Positions 17,725 to 27,361 of a stretch of DNA of 64,000 bases are shown in pieces (positions within the stretch are counted from its first letter, which is position 1; every line of letters starts with the position of its first letter). The stretch is from Curvibacter sp. GWA2_63_95. Lineage in GTDB: Bacteria > Pseudomonadota > Gammaproteobacteria > Burkholderiales > Burkholderiaceae_C. Position numbers and translations under genes: made by a program. The notes beneath the pieces are model-generated. The model was not told where the DNA came from. It was given only the letters and a program-made list of their open reading frames with translations, and ran no database searches. The stretch spans positions 1 to 64,000 of the forward strand of contig MGPB01000039.1 in assembly GCA_001795455.1 (NCBI GenBank), written 5' to 3'.

Positions 17725-18576
17725 TCATTTTTCGGTATCCACCAGGCCTTTGACAAACCACTTTTGCATCAGCATGACCACCAGCGCGGGCGGCAGCATG
17801 GCCAGCATGGCGGTGGCCATCACGATGTTCCATTCGGTTTGCGCATCGCCGCCCGAAATCATCTGCTTGATACCCACCACCACCGGGTACATGTTTTCCT
17901 CGGTGGTCACCAGCAGCGGCCACAGGTACTGGTTCCAGCCGTAGATGAACTGGATCACAAACAGTGCGGCAATGCTGGTGCGGGACAGCGGCACCAGGAT
18001 GTCCTTGAAGAAACGCAGCGGCCCGGCACCATCCACCCGCGCGGCCTCCACCAATTCATCCGGCACCGTCAGGAAAAACTGGCGGAACAGGAAGGTGGCC
18101 GTGGCCGAGGCGATCAGCGGGATGGACAGGCCGGCGTAGCTGTTGAGCATGCCCAGATCTGCCACCACCTGGTAGGTGGGGCCAATGCGCACTTCCACCG
18201 GCAGCATCAGCGTGACGAAGATGGCCCAGAAGAAAAACATGCGGGCCGGAAAACGGAAGTAGACGATGGCAAAGGCCGACAGCAGCGAGATGGCAATCTT
18301 GCCCAGCGAGATGACCAGGGCGGTGATCAGGCTCACCATCATCATGCCGCCCACGGCGGCCTTGGAGCCCGTGCCCTCGCGGCCACCCAGCAGGGCGGTG
18401 CGGTAGTTGTCCCACAGGTGGCCGCCGGGCAGCAGCGGCATGGGGGACTGCACCACCTCTTGTGTGGTGTGGGTGGAGGCGACGAAGGTGATGTAGACCG
18501 GGAAGGCAATCACCAGCACACCCATGATCAGGATGGCATGCGACAAAAAGTCCAGCCAGGGGCGACGTTCGACCAT
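17725..18576 (-). CDS. ugpE: Glycerol-3-phosphate ABC transporter permease UgpE
   Basis: A 283-residue inner-membrane permease subunit of the MalG type with about six transmembrane helices (for example [20 protein letters not shown] at the N-terminus). The conserved EAA loop is at about 190-210 ([20 protein letters not shown]). It forms the channel with UgpA. Its start overlaps the ugpA stop in a TGATG arrangement, indicating translational coupling. The C-terminus is [14 protein letters not shown]. Confidence 0.94.
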   Translation of the reverse strand: MVERRPWLDFLSHAILIMGVLVIAFPVYITFVASTHTTQEVVQSPMPLLPGGHLWDNYRTALLGGREGTGSKAAVGGMMMVSLITALVISLGKIAISLLSAFAIVYFRFPARMFFFWAIFVTLMLPVEVRIGPTYQVVADLGMLNSYAGLSIPLIASATATFLFRQFFLTVPDELVEAARVDGAGPLRFFKDILVPLSRTSIAALFVIQFIYGWNQYLWPLLVTTEENMYPVVVGIKQMISGGDAQTEWNIVMATAMLAMLPPALVVMLMQKWFVKGLVDTEK

Positions 18577-19463
18577 CAGTAGTTCACTTTCTTTTCAACA
18601 AACCGGAACTGCACGACGGTCAGTGCCACGACGATGAACATGAGCACCACCGACTGCGCGGCCGAGCCGCCCAGGTCCATGGCCTTGAAACCGTCAAAGT
18701 AGACCTTGTAGACCAGAATGGCCGTGTCCTTGCCGGGGCCGCCCTTGGTGGCCGCATCCACGATGGCAAAGGTGTCAAAAAACGCATAGACGATGTTGAT
18801 CACCAGCAGGAAAAAGGTGGTGGGCGAGAGCAGCGGAAACTGGATGGTCCAGAACCGGCGCCAGGGTCGCGCACCGTCCATGGCTGCCGCCTCGATCAGC
18901 GACTTGGGGATGGACTGCAGGCCGGCGAGGAAGAACAGGAAGTTGTACGAAATCTGTTTCCATACCGCTGCCATGACGATCAGCGCCATGGCGTGGTTGC
19001 TATTGAGCAGCGGGTCCCAGCCCAGGCCGAGCTGGCGGATGCCGTACGACACGATGCCGATGCTGGGCGCAAACATGAACAGCCACAACACCCCGGCCAC
19101 CGCAGGTGCTACGGCGTAAGGCCAAATGAGAAAGGTGCGGTAGATGCCGGAGCCGCGCACCACGCGGTCGGCAAAAATGGCCAGCGTGAGCGAGAGCGAC
19201 AGGCCCAACACGGCCACCAGCGCAGAAAAAATGGCGGTGGTCTTGAAGGACTCCAGGTAGGAGGCGTCGTTCCACAGGTTGCGGAAGTTCTCCAGACCGA
19301 CAAATTCGACCGAGGTGCCGAAGGCGTCACTTTGCTGCACCGACTGCAGCAAGGCTTGGGCTGCGGGCCAGAAAAAGAAAATGGCGATGACCGCCACCTG
19401 CGGTGCGATCAGCACCCAGGGCAGCCATGCCGACTTGAAAACGACTCTTTTTTCAACCGCCAT
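18576..19463 (-). CDS. ugpA: Glycerol-3-phosphate ABC transporter permease UgpA
   Basis: A 295-residue MalF-type inner-membrane permease. The first helix is [20 protein letters not shown], and the EAA loop [20 protein letters not shown] contacts the UgpC ATPase. About six helices are visible. It follows ugpB by 63 bp, a gap containing a strong GC hairpin, and overlaps ugpE by one base-shared TGATG. Part of the ugpBAECQ operon for uptake of sn-glycerol-3-phosphate and glycerophosphodiesters. Confidence 0.94.
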   Translation of the reverse strand: MAVEKRVVFKSAWLPWVLIAPQVAVIAIFFFWPAAQALLQSVQQSDAFGTSVEFVGLENFRNLWNDASYLESFKTTAIFSALVAVLGLSLSLTLAIFADRVVRGSGIYRTFLIWPYAVAPAVAGVLWLFMFAPSIGIVSYGIRQLGLGWDPLLNSNHAMALIVMAAVWKQISYNFLFFLAGLQSIPKSLIEAAAMDGARPWRRFWTIQFPLLSPTTFFLLVINIVYAFFDTFAIVDAATKGGPGKDTAILVYKVYFDGFKAMDLGGSAAQSVVLMFIVVALTVVQFRFVEKKVNY

Positions 19464-19483
19464 ATCAACCGATCAGAAATGCA

Positions 19484-19507
19484 AAGTGGCGGCCCAGGCC
19501 GCCACTT
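19484..19507 (-). other. Intercistronic hairpin between ugpB and ugpA
   Basis: AAGTGGCGGC (19484-19493) pairs perfectly with GCCGCCACTT (19498-19507) around a 4-nt loop. There is no T tract. Placed after the binding-protein gene of an ABC operon, such hairpins typically stabilise the upstream message or partly attenuate transcription so that the binding protein exceeds the permeases; that role is inferred here. Confidence 0.8.
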
Positions 19508-19526
19508 CTTGGGAAGAAGCTGGAGT

Positions 19527-20855
19527 TTACTTGTTGGCTTTTTCGAAACGGGCCAAGAGCTCATCGCCCCGTGTCACCACGGAGTCCAGTGCCTCTTTGG
19601 CCGATTTCTTGCCGGCCCACACCTGTTCGAGTTCTTCGTCCTCAATGGCACGGATCTGCACATAGTTGCCCAAGCGGATGCCGCGCGACTTGTCGGTCAC
19701 CTTGCGCACCATCTGGGTCACGGCCACATCCGTGCCTGGGTTTTCCTTGTAGAAGCCCGACTTTTCGGTCAGCTGGAAGGCTGCCGTGGTGATGGGCAGG
19801 TAGCCGGTGCGCTTGTGGCTGGCCGACTGGACTTCGGGCTTGGACAGGAAGTCGAAGAACTTGGCAATGCCTTTGTACTCTTCAGCTTTTTTGCCGGACA
19901 TGACCCACAGGCTGGCACCACCAATGACGGTGTTTTGCGGGGCACCGGGTACGTCTTGGTAATGGGGCAGGGGGGCTAGGCCGAAGGCGAACTTGGCGTT
20001 CTTCTTCACGTTGCCGTAAAAACCACTCGATGTGGTCATCATGGCGCACTCGCCCGACACAAAACTGGCCTCAGGCACGTTGCCACGGCCCTTGTACACA
20101 AACAGGCCTTGTTTGGCCATGTTGGCCAGGTTGTCGATGTGGCGCACGTGCAGCGGCGAGTTGATCTTCAGGCGGGCATCCATGCCGGCCAGACCGTTTT
20201 GCTTGGTGGCAAATTCCACGTTGTGCCAGGCAGAGAAGCTCTCCAACTGGGTCCAACCTTGCCAGGCGATGGAAATGGGGCATTTATGGCCGCTGGCCTT
20301 GAGTTTGGCGGCAGCGAGTGCGACCTCTGCCCACGTGGCGGGGGCTTTTTCAGCGTCCAGGCCCGCAGCCTTGAACGCGTCCTTGTTGTAATAAAACACG
20401 GTGGTGGAGCTGTTGAACGGGAAGCTCAGCATCTGGCCGTTGGGTGCGGTGTAGTAGCCGGCCACGGCGGGAATGTAGACCTTGGGGTCAAATTTGTAGC
20501 CAGCGTCGGTCATGACCTTGCCCACGGGGACGACCGCACCTTTGCTGGCCATCATGGTGGCGGTACCCACTTCGAACACCTGCAGGATGTGGGGTGCATT
20601 GCCCGCACGGAAAGCGGCCACAGCGGCGGTCATGGATTCGTCGTAAGTGCCCTTGAAGGTGGGCAGGATGCGGTATTCCTTCTGGCTGGCGTTGAATTCC
20701 TTGGCCAGGTCATTGACCCATTCGCCGTTCACGGCGGTCATGGAGTGCCACCATTGGATGTCGGTTTGGGCTTGGGCGGGGGTTGCAATCGAGAAGGCGG
20801 CCGCGGTAACGGCGGCAATGGCCAAGGCTCGGCGGGTAATGGGGCTGTGCGACAT
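19527..20855 (-). CDS. ugpB: Periplasmic glycerol-3-phosphate-binding protein
   Basis: A 442-residue family-1 extracellular solute-binding protein. Signal peptide: basic ITRRALAIAAVTAAAFSIA then cleavage after PAQAQ near residue 30. The mature protein begins DIQWWHSMTAVNGEWVNDLA, characteristic of UgpB, with later IEDEELEQVWAGKKSAKEAL. It binds glycerol-3-phosphate or glycerophosphocholine-type diesters and delivers them to UgpAE. CAGGAG precedes the ATG. It is the first gene of the ugpBAECQ operon; upstream there is a Pho-box-like sequence. Confidence 0.95.
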   Translation of the reverse strand: MSHSPITRRALAIAAVTAAAFSIATPAQAQTDIQWWHSMTAVNGEWVNDLAKEFNASQKEYRILPTFKGTYDESMTAAVAAFRAGNAPHILQVFEVGTATMMASKGAVVPVGKVMTDAGYKFDPKVYIPAVAGYYTAPNGQMLSFPFNSSTTVFYYNKDAFKAAGLDAEKAPATWAEVALAAAKLKASGHKCPISIAWQGWTQLESFSAWHNVEFATKQNGLAGMDARLKINSPLHVRHIDNLANMAKQGLFVYKGRGNVPEASFVSGECAMMTTSSGFYGNVKKNAKFAFGLAPLPHYQDVPGAPQNTVIGGASLWVMSGKKAEEYKGIAKFFDFLSKPEVQSASHKRTGYLPITTAAFQLTEKSGFYKENPGTDVAVTQMVRKVTDKSRGIRLGNYVQIRAIEDEELEQVWAGKKSAKEALDSVVTRGDELLARFEKANK

Positions 20856-20898
20856 ACGTGCTCCTGAAATAAGAATGGCGCGATGCTAGATAAGCGCC

Positions 20899-20916
20899 GT
20901 GACAAATTTGTGTCAA
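20899..20916 (-). promoter_or_regulatory. Pho-box-like site upstream of ugpB
   Basis: On the minus strand the 18 bp read TTGACAC-AAAT-TTGTCAC, which has the 7-4-7 layout of the PhoB site (CTGTCAT-AAAT-CTGTCAC), with six of seven matches in the second half and four of seven in the first. A possible -10, TAGCAT, starts ten bases further downstream. The site is 43 bp before the ugpB ATG. E. coli ugp is a PhoB regulon member, so this fits phosphate-starvation control. Confidence 0.55.
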
Positions 20917-20936
20917 ATGCATTAAACGCCAGCTCT

Positions 20937-20954
20937 CCTGACCGTTTGGTCAGG
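20937..20954. promoter_or_regulatory. Perfect palindrome, TetR-type operator candidate
   Basis: CCTGACC-GTTT-GGTCAGG is a perfect 7-bp inverted repeat in the 198-bp intergenic region between divergent ugpB and the FAD/Fe-S oxidoreductase gene. Its GACCNNNNGGTC core resembles TetR-family operators. No regulator gene is adjacent, so which direction it controls is unknown. Confidence 0.35.
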
Positions 20955-21053
20955 GGTTTCCATTAGAAAAGCCCGTGAATAGTGGGTGCGTTACCATCTA
21001 AGGCCTACCAAAAATGGCCTATGTGGGCCCCTTGGCAGCTACCACCGACCCTG

Positions 21054-24000
21054 ATGAACGCTCCCACCTCGCTCAATCACCTCCTCAGCGCCGCCAACCC
21101 TGGCGCGCATGTGCAAGAACGCATCCGCGAAATCCCCTACAACTACACCTCGTTCTCCGACCGCGAGATCGTCATCCGACTGCTGGGGTCTCACAGCTGG
21201 GAGCTGTTGAACCAGCTGCGCGGCGAGCGCCAGACCGGCCGCTCCGCCCGCATGCTCTACGAAGTGCTGGGCGATGTCTGGGTGGTGCAGCGCAACCCCT
21301 ACCTGCAGGACGACCTGCTGGACAACCCCAAACGCCGCGGCCAACTGGTCGATGCGCTGAACCACCGCCTCGGTGAGGTGGAAAAACGCCGCACCCCGCA
21401 GACCGACCCCGAGCGCGACGCCATGGTGGGCCAACTGCTGGTGGCAGCCCGCGCGGCGGTCAAGGCCTTTGACGCTGCGTTTGTGGAAGTGGGCGCGCTG
21501 CGCAAAAAGACGCAAAAACTGCTCTACAAACTCACCGCCAAGGACAACGTCAAGTTTGACGGCCTGAGCCGCGTGAGCCATGTGACCGACGCAACCGACT
21601 GGCGCGTGGAATACCCCTTCGTGGTGCTGTGCCCTGATTCGGAAGAAGAGATGGCGGGCCTGGTGAAGGGCTGTATCGACCTGGGCCTGACCATCATTCC
21701 GCGTGGGGGCGGCACTGGCTACACGGGTGGCGCCATTCCTCTGACCTGGAAGAGCGCGGTCATCAACACCGAAAAGCTCGAAGCCATGACCGAGGTCGAG
21801 ATGAAGCGTCTCCCCGGCCTGGACCGGGATGTGGCAACGGTCTGGTCGGAAGCCGGCGTGGTGACCCAGCGGGTGGCGGATGCCGCCGAGCGCGGCGGCT
21901 ACGTGTTTGCGGTGGACCCGACCTCGGCCGAAGCCTCCTGCATTGGCGGCAACATCGCCATGAACGCCGGTGGCAAGAAAGCCGTGCTCTGGGGCACGGC
22001 CCTGGACAACCTGGCCAGCTGGCGCATGGTGACACCGCAGGCCGAGTGGCTGGAAGTCACCCGCCTCAACCACAACATGGGCAAGATCCATGACGTGGAC
22101 GTGGCCAGCTTCGAGCTGCAGTATTTCAAGGCCGACGGCAAAACACCGATCCGCACAGAGCGCCTGGACATTCCCGGGGCCACTTTCCGCAAGGAGGGCC
22201 TGGGCAAGGACGTGACCGACAAGTTTTTGAGCGGGCTGCCGGGCATCCAGAAAGAGGGCACCGACGGCCTGATCACCAGCGGGCGCTGGGTGGTGCACAA
22301 GATGCCCGCGCATACACGCACCGTGTGCCTGGAGTTCTTTGGCAATGCCAAGGACGCGGTGCCCAGCATCGTGGACATCAAGGACTTCATGTTCGCCGAG
22401 CAAAAGCGCAGCGGCGTGCTGCTGGCCGGCCTGGAGCATCTGGATGACCGCTACCTCAAGGCCGTGGGGTATGCCACCAAGAGCAAGCGTGGCGGCCTGC
22501 CCAAGATGGTGCTGGTAGGCGACATTGCCGGTGACGACGCCGACGACGTGGCCCGCGTCACCAGCGAAGTGGTGCGCCTGGCCAACAGCCGCAGCGGCGA
22601 AGGTTTTGTGGCCGTGAGCGCCGAGGCGCGCAAGAAATTCTGGCTGGACCGCAAGCGCACGGCTGCCATCAGCAAGCACACCAACGCCTTCAAAATCAAC
22701 GAAGACGTGGTGATCCCGCTGCCGCGCATGGCCGAGTACACCGATGGCATCGAGCGCATCAACATCGAGCTGAGCTTGCAGAACAAGCTGGCGCTGTGTG
22801 ATGCCCTGACCGAGTTCTTCGAGCGCAGCGATTTGCCCTTGGGCAAAACCGACGATGCCAACGACATTCCCAGCGCCGAGTTGCTGGAAGACCGGGTGGC
22901 CCAGGCCCTTGAATTGGTGGCCCAGGTGCGCGGCCAGTGGCAAGGCTGGCTGACCGACGTGGAGCCGCTGTTTGCGCAGCTGCAGGACCACACACTGCGT
23001 GCCAGCTGGAAGACCCAGCTGCGGGCGCCACTGCAAGCCATCTTCACGGGTGCCGCGTTTGACGCCATCCTGGCCGAGTGCACAGCCATCCACAAGCGCG
23101 TGCTCAAGGGCCGTGTCTGGGTGGCACTGCACATGCACGCCGGTGACGGCAATGTGCACACCAACATTCCGGTCAACAGCGACGACTACGACATGTTGCA
23201 GTCCGCCCACGGCGCGGTCAAACGCATCATGGCGCTGGCGCGCAGCCTGGACGGCGTGATCTCCGGCGAGCACGGCATTGGCATCACCAAGCTGGAGTTC
23301 TTGAGCGAAGCCGAGCTGGCCCCCTTCATTGCCTACAAGGCCAAGGTGGACCCCGAGGGGCGCTTCAACAAGGGCAAATTGCTACGAAATCAGGAGCTGC
23401 CTGCGCAGCCTGGAAGCGGGTTTGCGCCGCATTTGACTGCAGATGGTTCGACCATCTATGCCGACCTGACCAACGCCTACACGCCATCGTTCGGCCTGAT
23501 GGGTCATGAGTCTCTGATCATGCAGCAGAGCGATATTGGCGCCATTGCCGATAGCGTGAAAGACTGCCTGCGCTGCGGCAAGTGCAAGCCGGTGTGCGCC
23601 ACCCATGTGCCGCGCGCCAACCTGCTGTACAGCCCGCGCAACAAGATCCTGGCCACCTCGCTGCTGGTGGAAGCCTTCCTCTACGAAGAGCAGACGCGCC
23701 GCGGCATCAGCGTCAAGCACTGGGAGGAGTTCGAGGACGTGGCCGACCACTGCACGGTCTGCCACAAGTGCGAGTCGCCCTGTCCGGTGAAGATCGACTT
23801 TGGCGACGTGACCATGAACATGCGCAACCTGTTGCGCAAGATGGGTCAGAAGAGTTTCCGCCCCGGCAATGCCGCGGCCATGTTCTTCCTGAACGCCACC
23901 AACCCCGAGACCATCAAATTGATGCGCTCGGCCATGGTGGGCGTGGGCTTCAAGGCCCAGCGCCTGGCCAACCAGGTCTTGCGCCTGGCAGCGCGCAAGC

Positions 24001-24980
24001 AGACCAACAAACCGCCAGCCACCGTGGGCACAGCGCCCATCAAGGAGCAGGTGATCCACTTCATCAACAAGAAGATGCCCGGTGGATTGCCCAAGAAGAC
24101 GGCCCGCGCGCTGCTGGACATTGAAGATGCGGACTACGTGCCCATCATCCGCAATCCGCAGACGACAACGGCCGAGACCGAGGCGGTGTTCTATTTCCCC
24201 GGCTGCGGTTCCGAGCGCCTGTTCAGCCAGGTGGGCTTGGCCACGCAGGCCATGCTGTGGCACGCGGGGGTGCAAACGGTGTTGCCGCCCGGCTACCTGT
24301 GCTGCGGTTACCCGCAACGCGGCAGTGGCCAGTTCGACAAGGCCGAGAAAATGATCACCGACAACCGGGTGCTGTTCCACCGCGTGGCCAACACGCTGAA
24401 CTACCTGGACATCAAGACCGTGGTGGTGAGCTGTGGCACCTGTTACGACCAGCTGCAGGGTTACGAGTTCGACAAGATCTTCCCGGGCTGCCGCATCATC
24501 GATATCCACGAGTACCTGCTGGAGAAGGGCATCACCCTGCCATCCGGCCAGGGCGGGTTCCTATACCACGAGCCTTGCCACAACCCCATGAAACTGGGCG
24601 ATCCGATGAAGACCGTCAAGAGCCTGATTGGCGACAATGTGGTCAAAAGCGAGCGCTGCTGCGGCGAGTCGGGCACACTGGGTGTGACCCGACCCGACAT
24701 TTCGACGCAAGTGCGATTCCGCAAGGAAGAAGAAATCCGCAAGGGCGAGGCCACGTTGCGTGCAGCGGGTACGGTGGCAGCAGATGCCAATGTGAAGATC
24801 CTGACCAGCTGCCCCAGCTGCCTGCAAGGCCTGACCCGATATGGCAACGACCTGAACAACGGCCTGCTGGAGGCTGACTACATCGTGGTGGAAATGGCCA
24901 ACCAGATTCTGGGCAAGGAATGGCTGCCCGAGTATGTGCAGATCGCCAATGCCGGTGGCATTGAGCGCGTGCTGGTCTAA
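21054..24980 (+). CDS. Large FAD-linked oxidase / Fe-S (CCG-domain) oxidoreductase, DUF3683 type
   Basis: A 1308-residue fusion resembling D-lactate/glycolate oxidase subunits joined in one chain. Order: N-terminal DUF3683-like region (1-120); FAD_binding_4 domain with [19 protein letters not shown] (about 215-240); FAD-oxidase C domain with [17 protein letters not shown] and [15 protein letters not shown] (about 690-750); two 4Fe-4S motifs, [11 protein letters not shown] (about 836) and [11 protein letters not shown] (about 900); and two cysteine-rich CCG domains ([11 protein letters not shown] about 1046; HEPCHNP about 1170 and RCCGESG about 1200). It probably oxidises a 2-hydroxy acid and passes electrons to the quinone pool; the substrate is unknown. 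ATG 21054 gives the family-like [18 protein letters not shown] linker near residue 776 derives from the dispersed repeat. Confidence 0.9.
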   Translation: MNAPTSLNHLLSAANPGAHVQERIREIPYNYTSFSDREIVIRLLGSHSWELLNQLRGERQTGRSARMLYEVLGDVWVVQRNPYLQDDLLDNPKRRGQLVDALNHRLGEVEKRRTPQTDPERDAMVGQLLVAARAAVKAFDAAFVEVGALRKKTQKLLYKLTAKDNVKFDGLSRVSHVTDATDWRVEYPFVVLCPDSEEEMAGLVKGCIDLGLTIIPRGGGTGYTGGAIPLTWKSAVINTEKLEAMTEVEMKRLPGLDRDVATVWSEAGVVTQRVADAAERGGYVFAVDPTSAEASCIGGNIAMNAGGKKAVLWGTALDNLASWRMVTPQAEWLEVTRLNHNMGKIHDVDVASFELQYFKADGKTPIRTERLDIPGATFRKEGLGKDVTDKFLSGLPGIQKEGTDGLITSGRWVVHKMPAHTRTVCLEFFGNAKDAVPSIVDIKDFMFAEQKRSGVLLAGLEHLDDRYLKAVGYATKSKRGGLPKMVLVGDIAGDDADDVARVTSEVVRLANSRSGEGFVAVSAEARKKFWLDRKRTAAISKHTNAFKINEDVVIPLPRMAEYTDGIERINIELSLQNKLALCDALTEFFERSDLPLGKTDDANDIPSAELLEDRVAQALELVAQVRGQWQGWLTDVEPLFAQLQDHTLRASWKTQLRAPLQAIFTGAAFDAILAECTAIHKRVLKGRVWVALHMHAGDGNVHTNIPVNSDDYDMLQSAHGAVKRIMALARSLDGVISGEHGIGITKLEFLSEAELAPFIAYKAKVDPEGRFNKGKLLRNQELPAQPGSGFAPHLTADGSTIYADLTNAYTPSFGLMGHESLIMQQSDIGAIADSVKDCLRCGKCKPVCATHVPRANLLYSPRNKILATSLLVEAFLYEEQTRRGISVKHWEEFEDVADHCTVCHKCESPCPVKIDFGDVTMNMRNLLRKMGQKSFRPGNAAAMFFLNATNPETIKLMRSAMVGVGFKAQRLANQVLRLAARKQTNKPPATVGTAPIKEQVIHFINKKMPGGLPKKTARALLDIEDADYVPIIRNPQTTTAETEAVFYFPGCGSERLFSQVGLATQAMLWHAGVQTVLPPGYLCCGYPQRGSGQFDKAEKMITDNRVLFHRVANTLNYLDIKTVVVSCGTCYDQLQGYEFDKIFPGCRIIDIHEYLLEKGITLPSGQGGFLYHEPCHNPMKLGDPMKTVKSLIGDNVVKSERCCGESGTLGVTRPDISTQVRFRKEEEIRKGEATLRAAGTVAADANVKILTSCPSCLQGLTRYGNDLNNGLLEADYIVVEMANQILGKEWLPEYVQIANAGGIERVLV
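23381..23420 (+). repeat. Degenerate dispersed repeat inside the FAD/Fe-S oxidoreductase gene
   Basis: GCTACGAAATCAGGAGCTGC followed by CTGCGCAGCCTGG matches the first two-thirds of the repeat; the right end has decayed. It is in frame and encodes the linker [14 protein letters not shown] between the FAD-oxidase C domain and the Fe-S half. Confidence 0.7.
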
Positions 24981-24989
24981 GAGGCTCCC

Positions 24990-25403
24990 ATGGCAGGACT
25001 GACCGCAGGCGCACCGACACCGACCGACATCACCGTGCACGGCCAGAGCCGGGTGCTGGAGGTGGGCTTCTCGGATGGCGCGCGTTTTCGCATTCCCTTC
25101 GAGCTGATGCGGGTGTACTCGCCCTCGGCCGAGGTGCAGGGCCACGGCCCGGGCCAGGAAACGCTACAGACCGGCAAGCGCGATGTGGCGCTGGAAGCGC
25201 TGGACCCGGTGGGCAACTACGCGGTGCAGCCGCGCTTCTCCGACGGCCACGACACCGGCATCTACTCGTGGGACTATCTGTACTTTCTGGGTTCCCAGGA
25301 GGTTCGCCTGTGGCAGGAGTACGAGGCTAGGCTCCAGGCAGCAAACACCGAGCGTGATGCACCCATGGCCGCCAAGGCGGGCCACAGTTGCGCCAGCCAT
25401 TGA
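24990..25403 (+). CDS. DUF971 (gamma-butyrobetaine hydroxylase N-terminal-like) protein
   Basis: A 137-residue single-domain DUF971/GBBH-like_N protein: DITVHGQSRVLEVGFSDGARF, then FELMRVYSPSAEVQGHG, and VGNYAVQPRFSDGHDTGIYS with WDYLYFLGSQEVRLW. The same fold forms the N-terminal zinc-binding domain of gamma-butyrobetaine hydroxylase; stand-alone forms occur in Fe-S carrier proteins and next to ubiE in betaproteobacteria. No enzymatic function is established. The gene is 9 bp after the oxidoreductase stop and 69 bp before ubiE, with a dispersed-repeat copy in the latter gap. Confidence 0.88.
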   Translation: MAGLTAGAPTPTDITVHGQSRVLEVGFSDGARFRIPFELMRVYSPSAEVQGHGPGQETLQTGKRDVALEALDPVGNYAVQPRFSDGHDTGIYSWDYLYFLGSQEVRLWQEYEARLQAANTERDAPMAAKAGHSCASH

Positions 25404-25407
25404 GGTT

Positions 25408-25452
25408 GCTATTAATTCAGGAGCTATTCGCGCACTATCCGCGGGGGCTAGA
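25408..25452 (+). repeat. Dispersed ~45-bp repeat between DUF971 gene and ubiE
   Basis: GCTATTAATTCAGGAGCTAT, then TCGCGCACTATCC, then GCGGGGGCTAGAG: a near-complete forward copy, starting five bases after the DUF971 stop. Confidence 0.9.
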
Positions 25453-25472
25453 GTCACTTTTTATTCAAAATC

Positions 25473-26204
25473 ATGAGCACTACCCACTTTGGTTTCACCT
25501 CGGTCGATGAGTCAGAAAAAGCCCGCCATGTGCGCGGTGTGTTCGACTCGGTCGCCCCCAAGTACGACCTGATGAACGACCTGATGTCGGCCGGGCTGCA
25601 CCGGGCCTGGAAGGCCTACACCGTGCTGGTGGCCAATCTGAAGGAGGGCGACAAGGCGCTGGACATCGCCGGCGGCACCGGTGACCTGGCGCTCGCCTTC
25701 TCCAAAAAAGTGGGCAAGAGTGGGCAGGTGGTGCACACCGATATCAACGAAGCCATGCTCTCCACAGGGCGCAACCGGCTGCTGGACGCGGGTGTGATTT
25801 TGCCCACCATGGTCTGCGATGCTGAGAAGCTGCCGTTCCCGGACAACCATTTCAACGTGGTGAGCGTGGCCTTTGGCCTGCGCAACATGACGCACAAGGA
25901 CGTGGCTTTGGCAGAAATGCAACGCGTGTTGAAACCCGGTGGCAAGCTCCTGGTGCTGGAGTTTTCCAAGGTGGCGCCCCCGCTGGAGAAGGTGTACGAC
26001 TGGTACTCTTTCAAGGTGTTGCCGCGTCTGGGCAAGCTGATCGCCGGAGATGATGCGAGTTACCGGTACCTGGCCGAGTCGATTCGCATGCATCCCAGCC
26101 AGCAAGAGCTAAAGACCATGATGCACAAAGTGGGCTTTGGCCATGTGGACTATCACAACCTGACTGGCGGCATTGCCGCTTTGCATGTTGGAATCAAGTG
26201 CTGA
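25473..26204 (+). CDS. ubiE: Ubiquinone/menaquinone C-methyltransferase UbiE
   Basis: SAM-dependent C-methyltransferase of ubiquinone (and menaquinone) synthesis. The 243-residue product has the signature [25 protein letters not shown], the SAM site [15 protein letters not shown] and the C-terminal family motif [21 protein letters not shown] with [15 protein letters not shown]. It opens the cluster ubiE-Tim44-ubiJ-ubiB on the plus strand. Confidence 0.97.
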   Translation: MSTTHFGFTSVDESEKARHVRGVFDSVAPKYDLMNDLMSAGLHRAWKAYTVLVANLKEGDKALDIAGGTGDLALAFSKKVGKSGQVVHTDINEAMLSTGRNRLLDAGVILPTMVCDAEKLPFPDNHFNVVSVAFGLRNMTHKDVALAEMQRVLKPGGKLLVLEFSKVAPPLEKVYDWYSFKVLPRLGKLIAGDDASYRYLAESIRMHPSQQELKTMMHKVGFGHVDYHNLTGGIAALHVGIKC

Positions 26205-26226
26205 GATAACTAATTTTGGAGCGATC

Positions 26227-27207
26227 ATGAAATTCTGGGCTTTGGGTTTGGCCTTGGTCTTGTCCCTGTCGGGCATCAATGCAGAAGCCGCCAAGCGTTT
26301 GGGGGGCGGCAAGTCATTTGGCAAGCAGTCCAGCAATGTGACGCAGCGCGAAGCCGCGCCCGCGGCGCCTGCGGCCCCGACCCAAAACATGAACAGCACG
26401 GCTGCCAAGCCCGCTCCTGGCGCCGCCGCCGCGGCAGCCCCCAAGCGTCCCTGGGGCGCCATGTTGGGTGGTTTGGCCGCCGGTTTGGGTTTGGCCTGGT
26501 TGGCCAACTCGCTGGGCATGGGGGAGGCTTTTGGCAACATCCTGATGTTCGCGCTGCTGGCGATGGTGGTGATGGGCGCAGTGGGCTGGTTCATGCGCAA
26601 CCGCAAACAAGCCGCTGCGCAGAGTTCCCCCTTTGCTTTTCAGGGGGCCGGGGCAGGCCACGCACCGGCCACGCTGGCCAAGCCCTACCGGGCAGAGAAC
26701 GTGGGCAATGATGCATCCGCCCGCCCCTGGGAGCGCAGCAGCATGGTGTTTGAGGCACCTCAGCAACCCCAAGGTGGCTCCATGATTGGCTCCGCGCTGA
26801 TGGGCTCGCAGACATGGGGCATTCCCGCCGGCTTTGACAGCGAAGGGTTCCTCAAGGCTGCCAAGACCAACTTCGTGACCCTGCAGGCGGCCTGGGACCG
26901 TTCCGACATCCCGGCTCTGCGCGCCATGATGACCGACAGCATGCTCAAGGAAATCCAGGCCCAGCTGGCCGAGCGCGAAACCCACACGGGCAGCGGCCCC
27001 AACATGACCGATGTGGTGATGATCGAAGCCCGTCTGCTGGGCATCGAAGAGTTGCCTGATGAGTACATGGCCAGTGTCGAGTTCTCCGGCATGATCCGCG
27101 AAGAAGCCTCGGCCGGTCCCAGCCCTTTCCGCGAAGTCTGGAACATGACCAAATCCAAGGCCGGTGCCAGCGGCTGGCTGGTCGCAGGCGTGCAAGCCCT
27201 GCAGTAA
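26227..27207 (+). CDS. Tim44-like domain membrane protein
   Basis: A 326-residue protein with an N-terminal signal/anchor (MKFWALGLALVLSLSGINAEA), an Ala/Pro-rich low-complexity segment, then two hydrophobic stretches (AMLGGLAAGLGLAWLANSLG and GNILMFALLAMVVMGAVGWF) at about 75-125. The C-terminal 130 residues form a Tim44/MBA1-like domain (FLKAAKTNFVTLQAAWDRSD ... WLVAGVQAL). Such proteins accompany ubiE/ubiJ/ubiB in betaproteobacteria; whether they help membrane assembly of ubiquinone enzymes is not known. I chose ATG 26227 since it gives the signal peptide and lies just after ubiE. Confidence 0.87.
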   Translation: MKFWALGLALVLSLSGINAEAAKRLGGGKSFGKQSSNVTQREAAPAAPAAPTQNMNSTAAKPAPGAAAAAAPKRPWGAMLGGLAAGLGLAWLANSLGMGEAFGNILMFALLAMVVMGAVGWFMRNRKQAAAQSSPFAFQGAGAGHAPATLAKPYRAENVGNDASARPWERSSMVFEAPQQPQGGSMIGSALMGSQTWGIPAGFDSEGFLKAAKTNFVTLQAAWDRSDIPALRAMMTDSMLKEIQAQLAERETHTGSGPNMTDVVMIEARLLGIEELPDEYMASVEFSGMIREEASAGPSPFREVWNMTKSKAGASGWLVAGVQALQ

Positions 27208-27254
27208 ACCCCAACCCCGATTAGCACGTCTCCGGCGTGCGTGTCCCGCTCAGA

Positions 27255-27291
27255 AACACCGCAGAACCGGCTCCGCTGGGCTGCTGGTGTT
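27255..27291. repeat. Imperfect GC-rich hairpin between the Tim44 gene and ubiJ
   Basis: AACACC-GCAG (27255-27264) pairs with CTGC-T-GGTGTT (27281-27291) with a one-base bulge. The 154-bp gap around it (27208-27361) has no gene; the rest is GC-rich and looks like decayed repeat sequence. No T tract follows. Confidence 0.4.
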
Positions 27292-27361
27292 GCCCCCAGC
27301 AAAGGGGAAGGGCGAAGCGACACGCAGTGCGCGCCGCCATGGGGGTGAGCCATAATCCGTT

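Noticed and set aside
17492..17923. 143-codon minus-strand frame across the hairpins between ugpE and ugpC
   Set aside because: It is the palindromic elements read through plus the ugpE 3' end in the wrong frame; no start signal or protein-like sequence.
21039..23273. 744-codon minus-strand open frame opposite the FAD/Fe-S oxidoreductase
   Set aside because: Shadow frame of a gene with clear motifs on the plus strand.
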